Shown in pieces: positions 58,301 to 64,000 of a stretch of 64,000 nucleotides of DNA; position 1 is the first letter of the stretch, and each line of letters begins with the position of its first letter. The DNA lies in contig SADC01000350.1 of NCBI GenBank assembly GCA_004194705.1, positions 248,001 to 312,000 on the forward strand, given 5' to 3'. The DNA comes from Ditylenchus dipsaci. Lineage: Eukaryota > Nematoda > Chromadorea > Rhabditida > Anguinidae. The notes under the pieces were generated by a model that was not told where the DNA came from, made no database searches, and saw only the letters and a program-made list of their open reading frames with translations. The position numbers and the translations under genes are program-made.

Positions 58301-61300
58301 GATTAAATTAAGAAAAATTTTGGTAATGTTTCTTTTATGTTGTTAAGCACAAAAACTAGCTTAGAAGATGATTTTGGGTCATTTAAAAAATTGGAAAGGG
58401 CGGACAGCAGAAGTACATAGGTTTTGTTCAGCTTTTTTCTTATGCTTCCGTTAAAACAATATTAACAACTAGGATACGAGGTCCACCAACTTCGAAAATC
58501 AAGTTATTAGACATTAGGCGAAAAAATTTGGCATGAATTCAAACATCGTAATGCAACGACACGGTACAAATACTATATTTAGATTTAGACAAAAACTATC
58601 TTTTAAATTTGTAATTGAAAGAAAATTAATAAAAAGGATTGCTTAACAAGGGGAGCCCTGACCGTAAGACCGGCTGCTTTTGGTGCAAAATTTTACGGAG
58701 AATCCGAATCTGCAAAGGATTTTTCAAAAAGCCGCCCGGCTTGAGATTTTGACCGATTTCTGAATGGCGTCAAATGTGACTTGGGTATGCTCGAAAAATC
58801 AGCTAGTAGTCAAATATTTTATATAAACATGCATAACTTATATAGCTCGTTAGAAGCGAAGAAAATCAGCTTTCGAACGACGTATTGTTGCAGGGTTTAT
58901 GATGACATGATGTAAAATGATTGGCCCGAAGAAACAATTGTGTCATTTTCCACAATGGTTTTTCGACTTAAATGGGCAAAATTACATGGGATACAGCTGT
59001 GCGTTAAGCAAACCGCAAATACCATTTGAAACAACAATTGAAACTGCACAAAAAAAGCTTTAAAGTATAGCAAAACAGAGTCTTTAGAGAGTTAGGCGAC
59101 CGTATTGAAAAAAATAAAAATAATTTGAAAAAGCATTTTGACGGAAAACTTTTTTCGCTAGACTGACCGGCAATCAGACATTTTCTACTATTAGTAGAAT
59201 TTGTCGCGCGACATTTTCTGCTATTATTTAATGAAATTCGGGTGAAAACAACCGAATTTGACTACAAAATAGTAGAAAATGTCGCGCGACAAATTCTACT
59301 AATAGTAGAAAATGTCTGGTCGCCAGACTGACCTGAAATTCTGAACCCGGATTTGTTTAGTATAATTGATTTTCTTAGGAAAATGCTCTTGAAAATAAAA
59401 ACTCACCTTCAAAATTCGAATTCCCCTCGATACAAAAAATCATTTGAATTTGGAGAAAATTCGATATTTAAGTAATTATTGTCTTGAGAAGAATTTGAAT
59501 TTCGGCAATGACTTTTAAATTTCAAGAGCAGTTATTTATGTGAATTGACCATGTTGAACACGAATCCGGGGTCAGAATCACCGGTTAGTCAAGTGAAAAA
59601 AAAATTCCGTCAAAATTAATGTTTGAATATTTGTTAATTTTTTAAAAACGGTCACATAACCCTCTAAAAATTTTGTTTTGCTTTTATTGAAAGCATTCTT
59701 TGGTGCAGTTTTATTTGTTCTTTCGAATCGGAGTAGGGTTTGCTGAACAAACCGCTGTATCCCACCTAATTCGCACATTTAAGTCGAAAAACCATTGTGG
59801 AAAAATTACGCGATTCTTTCTTCGGGCCAATCATTTTACGTTATGTCATCATAAACCTTACAAGAATACGTCATTCGAAAGCTGATTTCCTGCGCTTTCT
59901 AACGAGCTATATAAGTTATGCATGTGTACATAAAATATTCAAGCACCACTTGATTCTCTAACTCACATTTGACGCCATTGATTTAGTTGTAATCGTAAGA
60001 CCAATCGGCCTTTTTGAAAAATCATTCGCCGATTCGGATTCTCCATGAAATTGTGTGCCAAAATCTGCCAGTCTTATAATGAGGCCGGGACGAGTTAAAA
60101 AGTAGAGATGGGCATTTGCCTTTGCCCAATACCAATACCAATATTTCAAAGTTGTGGACCCCAATATATTGCCCAATACCAATATTTTTTCAAAAGTCTA
60201 TTTGTTCACCAAAACATTAAAAAAATTCCTAATTTAAGCTAAGTCCCAATGAGTGAGCGATTTTTTTTTGACTTGTTTAGGCGGAACGGCTGTAATTTTT
60301 TTCTCGGCCGAACTTTCTTTTCTGTTGGTAACATTTTGTAGCCGAGATTCAGGGCTACAAAATAAAAATTTTTCCAGCCACATATCGCTGAAAAAGTCTT
60401 GATAAAAATGCGTTTATTCGCACTCTACATCGCACTAAATGAGTGCAATGTAGAGTGCAAATAAACGCATTTTTATCAAAAAAATTCAGCGATATGTGGC
60501 TGAATTTTTTTTATCGCGTAGCCCTGCATCTCAGCTACAAAATGGTACCAACAGAAAAAAAAGTTCGGCCGAGAAAAAAAATCTACAGCCGTTTTTTGCA
60601 ATTCACATCGCACTCTACATTGCACTCATTGGGGACGCGCCTTTAGTCTAATCTCGATTTAGTAACACACTGGAACCGATTTTTCGGCCTAAATAAACGA
60701 AAATTGATCCATTTCGGTTTTTATTAGGGCCACGAAATAAAATCTAAATGTGCTCGGAAATCGAATAATCGATCAATTTTTTAAACTCAAGTTTGTACGA
60801 ATTAAATTTTGGACGATCTGAATTTTGGACTTATTGACGTTGGGCGAACTGATTTTCGGACGAAAAAGAATGTCATTGCACCAGCTGTCGAATGTGGGAG
60901 AAATAAATAAAAAAATAAATGTTGTTATGATGTTGCAAGATTATGGAAAAGAAAACTCGATTTTGACAAAAAAACCACTTCTGAGTCAGAACTTCTAACA
61001 TTAGTTTTTATAATCACCAAAAAATTTTGGGTATAGGAAAGTCTTTTCGTTAAGCTTTTTCTTCAAAATAAGACAATTTAAGTAAATCAATGAAAAAATA
61101 ATAAATAAAATGTGTTTAATATCATTTCTTAGGCCAAAAAATGAAGAAATATGAGTGAAAATTTGAAATTTCTACTGGAAAAATTTCATTATTTAGCACC
61201 CAATATCTTTGTCAAAGCCTATACCAATATTTTCGAAAGACACCAACCAATATCCCAATACCAATATATTGTTTGTTCCCATCTCTATTAAAAAGGCATG

Positions 61301-61774
61301 GTCACCTGTTACAAAATTTGTCCCCGCCAATTCGAAATTTTTTTCCGAATCACTGAAATATAATTTTTGAACTTAGTTTCTAACACAACTAGGCCTCAAG
61401 TTGAATTCTAGGAAAATCTAAATAACCGAAATTGAATGATTCGGAAATTTTTCGAATTGATGGGGACAAATTTTGTAACAGGTGACCATGCCCCTTTAAT
61501 TCACCGGTAAATTCAGCAACCCTATTGTTGACTAAATTAATATTAAAAATTTGTAGTTTATAAAGATATTTCAGTGCACTTATTTAATGCAAGTAATTTT
61601 GATAATGTACTTTATTGTAGAATTGTTGGAGAGCTCGGCAGACTGCAAAGATCATTTTATAGACTGTCCAACTTCAGAGACTACTGCAATAAAGCCAGCT
61701 TCTTTTTTATAATGAAAAGCTATTGCCCGAAAACATGCCAAAGCTGCTTGGCGGAAGATTTAAGTGATGAATAG
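52400..61774 (+). CDS. Secreted astacin metalloprotease with C-terminal ShKT domain
   Basis: Zinc metalloprotease of the astacin (M12A) family, layout like nematode NAS proteins. Exon 1 (52400-52574) encodes a hydrophobic signal peptide ([15 protein letters not shown]). Propeptide-like exon 53497-53653 ([12 protein letters not shown]). Mature part: 55965-56014 ([15 protein letters not shown]), 56162-56190, 56241-56297 (NRQLTWP, then RIVPYELDD), 56378-56447 (KKTCIRF), 56508-56554, 56603-56701 ([25 protein letters not shown]), 56751-56781 ([10 protein letters not shown]), 56895-57002 ([13 protein letters not shown]), 57350 on ([18 protein letters not shown]). HELMH plus SLGFWHE is the HExxHxxGxxH zinc site and SIMHY the Met-turn. 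A Thr/Pro/Ser linker (about 57556-57796) leads across a repeat-filled intron to 61575-61774, with Cys pattern [22 protein letters not shown] (ShKT). Several single-base shifts are needed (near 53520, 56265, 56545, 56894, 61672). Confidence 0.85.
53163..53301. repeat. 139-bp palindrome with tRNA-like box in an astacin intron
   Basis: The arms atcgatggtgtccatgggcg / cccatggacaccatcgat enclose cttggggtcacgagctcaac and its partner. On the minus strand the left arm gives a B-box-like gagttcaactcc. Just outside, 53330-53365 on the minus strand carries an A-box-like tggcgcagtggtcgtcac. Confidence 0.7.
53695..54230. repeat. Degenerate foldback in an astacin intron
   Basis: The left arm (gtactacaagggccaag.., aaaagatgccgcctttctgc, tgggcactttcaaaga) pairs loosely with the right arm (ctttgaaagtgcctcatagg, aaaaggcggcatcctttgat, ccctgtactact). 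The centre repeats agggcggagc. Confidence 0.6.
54499..55352. repeat. Family A foldback, long near-complete copy
   Basis: An uninterrupted palindrome of about 850 bp. The outer arms are gaatccccccccccc..gactgatcaggtggagg and cctccacctgatcagtcccg. Next are tcgtgtttctcgaccccgat / atcggggtcgagaaacacga, then aagggctgtattgtgagggg, then the GC core at 54905-54945. It is the best reference for the interrupted copies at 17-19.7 kb and 26.7-31.7 kb. It lies in an astacin intron. Confidence 0.85.
55391..55855. mobile_element. mariner-like MITE with TTAGGTTG ends
   Basis: The ends ttaggttgatcacaaagtcc and gggctttgtgattaacctta are inverted. The start matches the general mariner TIR pattern. The inside contains a family G block (cttgaattggcggagactat). 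Confidence 0.65.
58200..58265 (+). repeat. Family A remnant
   Basis: Short match only: ctttatgcatctagaaattctggtatgcatgc-like order followed by tcactcgaaagtc. Confidence 0.5.
58640..60090. repeat. Foldback of about 1.45 kb in the astacin linker intron
   Basis: The arms contain gtaagaccggctgcttttgg, gcataacttatatagctcgt and aaccattgtgg on the left, with complements on the right (acgagctatataagttatgc, ccacaatgg-type, ccagtcttataatgaggccg). An inner perfect palindrome sits at 59186-59327. No coding sequence. Confidence 0.7.
59186..59327. repeat. 142-bp inner palindrome
   Basis: The arms gtagaatttgtcgcgcgaca and tgtcgcgcgacaaattctac enclose about 60 bp centred on gaattcgg..aaccgaattt. Such a hairpin is likely to extrude or be unstable in cloning. 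Confidence 0.75.
60103..61287. mobile_element. hAT-type element, 1185 bp, with 8-bp target duplication
   Basis: It begins tagagatgggcatttgc and ends ttcccatctcta, with a perfect ttaaaaag duplication at 60095-60102 and 61288-61295. Subterminal ccaataccaatatt units lie at both ends. A foldback (about 60243-60645) with gagtgcaatgtagagtgc arms is nested inside. No transposase. It lies in the intron before the ShKT exon. Confidence 0.88.
61290..61505. repeat. Family G fragment
   Basis: Arms catggtcacctgttacaaaa and ttttgtaacaggtgaccatg. The inner block cttagtttctaacacaact is shared with copies near 37.2 and 55.65 kb. Confidence 0.65.
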
Positions 61775-61779
61775 AAATT

Positions 61780-62360
61780 TTCGTAAATTATTATTGACGT
61801 TATCGCTGATATTGCTCAGATTTTTAGTTAGTGAAGTTCCTAATTTATCCGGGATAAGTATAGTTGCAGACAATTGATACGAAACGTTAATCAAGTTTCT
61901 CAAAATTATCTTTTTTTAATAAAATTTAAAAAATCCAAAACATAGTTTTGTAGACTTCTTTAAGAGCTGCATTCTTGGTGTGACGTTTTTTAAAAGACCC
62001 AAGTTATTCACGAATCATCACGCCAGCTTTTCAAAATTATCATTATTATTTTTATATACATGATTACTTTATTCACACAAAACACGTACGACTCCAAAAA
62101 ATTTGTAGCTGAAAGACAAATGTATCGACTAGTCTATTTATATTTAATTTGTATAAAAGAAAGAAATTTAAGTTAGTAGACAAGGATATTTTTATTTATC
62201 TATTGTCCGTAACTTATTTTTCTTATCCATTTAATAAGAGTTCAAAGATTTATAATCTATTAATGTAAAGTAAATATTTATGCGAATAAAATGTTTAGAT
62301 TAAATAATTCAACAACACAAACAGGTCAAGCTTCAGATTTTTTAAAATTAGGTAGTGCAA
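61780..62360. other. Astacin 3' flank, no further gene
   Basis: Very AT-rich. It probably contains the 3' UTR of the astacin gene (aataaa-like motifs near 61918 and 62285). No repeat termini were recognised. Confidence 0.4.
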
Positions 62361-62362
62361 TG

Positions 62363-62613
62363 AAACGTCGGCGCTAGTAGCGAATACCCCCCCCCCCCAA
62401 GCATCCGACCTTTAAAAATTGCTGTAACTACCCTTGCAAACAACAAGTTTAGGCTTAGACCTTAGGCTTGGGGTAGGCCAGCGTACGGAAGTTGTGACTA
62501 ATGAAGAGTTTGCGCACATTTTCCGGGGTCTGGGACATATATTTGGGTACTTTTTACTAAAGTAAAAAAAGTGAAAATCGTTGGGGGGGGGTATTCGCTA
62601 CTAGCGTCGAAAC
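62363..62613. repeat. Foldback MITE with TAGTAGCGAATACC ends
   Basis: The left end gtcggcgctagtagcgaata pairs with tattcgctactagcgtcgaa, each followed inward by a homopolymer of C or G. The inner aacaacaagtttaggctta is shared with 37.45 kb. Confidence 0.75.
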
Positions 62614-63000
62614 GTCTTTAAACGCATAAAAACATTCTCGCTATATGTAATTTTTTAAATCAATTTTAATTTTTACCAGGTGACCTGAAAGTTTAAAGAT
62701 AAACTTGCTATACTATTCAAAATAAGAGAAACAGGGCTACAATATGATATAGAAAGATTTCAGTTATGATAATGAAATTCATGAAATATAAGATCTTTAA
62801 ACGTGAGTTTCTGGTCACCCGGTAAGTCTTCGTAAATATAGGACACTGCAATTCGGATCAGAAATGTTTACAAAGAAAAGCTCTGCAAACACACAGTAAT
62901 ATGCAAAAAATGTAGAGCAATGTTGCAGCGATGGCATAAATATAATTTTTGCACTGGAACCAGGATTGACACTTGTTCAGCTGAGACCTGGAGGGCAGTT

Positions 63001-63801
63001 CTATGTGGCGGAATTTATAGCGAGAGAAATAGCCTTGGCCATAGGTTTCTAGAAGGGAATGCGTCTACAAATAAGGAATAAGTAGAATAGGGCAGCGTCC
63101 CTACCTCATTGACATAACTGATGTTCAGGGCCTTCATATTCATGAATAATTGGTTGTGGGTGAAGGCTTGCGGGAAGATAATCTGCAAGTCTTCTTCGGT
63201 AGTCATTCCACCCGCTCGAGGGCGCCCAGACAAAATGATGCCTATTTGGAAGTGGAAATGTTTGCCATCCTTAATAAACAGAATTATTACGTAGTATTAT
63301 AATCTTCGGAGTATGAAACAACTTCGAAAACCAAGTTTTTCGATTTTTGTTGAGCTTTATATATAGAATTATACACTTATTGGTTTTTTGTAAGATCAAA
63401 TCAAATGCCTTGAAAGATGTCAAATTCAAAAATAAAGGCTTCAAAAATCGCAATTTATATTGATAATTAATAAATCAGGTACCTGGGTGCAGCCCTTTCT
63501 CAGAATAACCACATTTTCCTATATCATTACAAAGCTATTATTATATCTCAATTCTGGAAAAAAAACTTTTCTGATGGGTGGATGGTAGACTTCCAGAGCA
63601 GTAGCAAATGCTAGATCTGGATTCAGAGCAAAATAGTCTAAACTGGCTGTCTTTTAAATTACTTAAAAGAAATGCTCAAACCTGGAACAGGAAAACTGAC
63701 TCCGAAGGTCAAGATAAAATTCCTCACATTTCTAACCAGTAGCCGCCTTTTGCAAAGAGGGATTTGAGAGGGCGAAATGGAAGGAGCAGATGCATCCTAA
63801 A
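63001..63801 (-). CDS. Unrecognised conserved-looking multi-exon gene, C-terminal part
   Basis: Exons on the minus strand join with consistent phases: up to about 63801-63682 (RRLLVRNVRNFILTFGVSFP), 63567-63637 (DYFALNPDLAFATALEVYHP), 63483-63518 (ENVVILRKGCTQ), 63105-63269 (DGKHFHFQIGIILSGRPRAG, GMTTEEDLQIIFPQAFTHNQ) and 63001-63048, where a stop follows KPMAKAISLAINSAT. Introns are 48-213 bp. One A appears to be missing in the aaaagg run near 63750. The composition and splice sites say it is a real gene, but I do not recognise the family. An alternative frame in the last exon stays open for longer. The 5' part lies beyond the window. Confidence 0.6.
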
Positions 63802-64000
63802 CATACATCCATCCTAATATACTTCGATGAGAACTTTGGGCAATGAGAACTTTATGTAGCGTGGTATAACAGATAGATGTTACGGTTCGTATCGGTTTAT
63901 GGCCAAAACTCATTCATAAGAGAAATACCCTGATTCTGAACTGGGAGAACTGCGCTTCTTGTTATAGAGCATACCCATATTTCCTGTAAATTTGGCTAAG

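Noticed and set aside
62880..63047. Membrane-segment extension of the edge gene in a second frame
   Set aside because: The frame that continues exon phase stops at 63001-63003; the longer frame would need a shifted junction without support.

Overview
This window is repeat-saturated, AT-rich animal genomic DNA. Several genes have short introns of about 45-60 bp with GT..AG ends, and others have introns of several kilobases filled with repeats. An astacin metalloprotease joined to an ShKT domain, together with the compact introns, suggests a nematode or another small invertebrate. The species cannot be fixed from sequence alone.

Host genes read exon by exon: a BTBD9-like BTB protein (minus, 2498-10196, C-terminal end not found); an intact six-exon SAP18 gene (minus, 23974-25718); an hnRNP K-like KH protein (minus, 45918-46874); a secreted astacin with a C-terminal ShKT domain (plus, 52400-61774); and an unrecognised multi-exon gene at the right edge (minus, 63001-63801). 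Several of these need apparent single-base frame corrections, often in short homopolymers, whereas SAP18 needs none. No rRNA gene, intact tRNA gene or CRISPR array was seen.

Most of the rest is transposable elements, many of them foldbacks nested inside one another. Those with clear target-site duplications are: a near-complete hAT element with a CGGBP1-like transposase (17417-19585, CTTATCAT); a Mutator-like element with transposase remnants (21429-23471, TCGTTTTA); hAT-type elements at 26742-30619 (CTCCTAAG), 44028-45637 (GTCCAAAC) and 60103-61287 (TTAAAAAG); and a set of pogo- and mariner-type MITEs flanked by TA. A GC-core foldback family (called family A here) occurs about nine times and is a frequent insertion target.

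The most notable structure is at 26.7-30.6 kb. A ribosomal protein L11 gene with its introns and poly(A) signal, but with three in-frame stops, lies inside an element with about 140-bp terminal inverted repeats and a perfect 9-bp duplication (ATAGTAGAG). This looks like an animal counterpart of the plant Pack-MULEs. It is in turn nested in a hAT element with its own 8-bp duplication, inside a larger foldback. A second theme is tRNA-like pol III promoter boxes placed head-to-head in the arms of several foldbacks.
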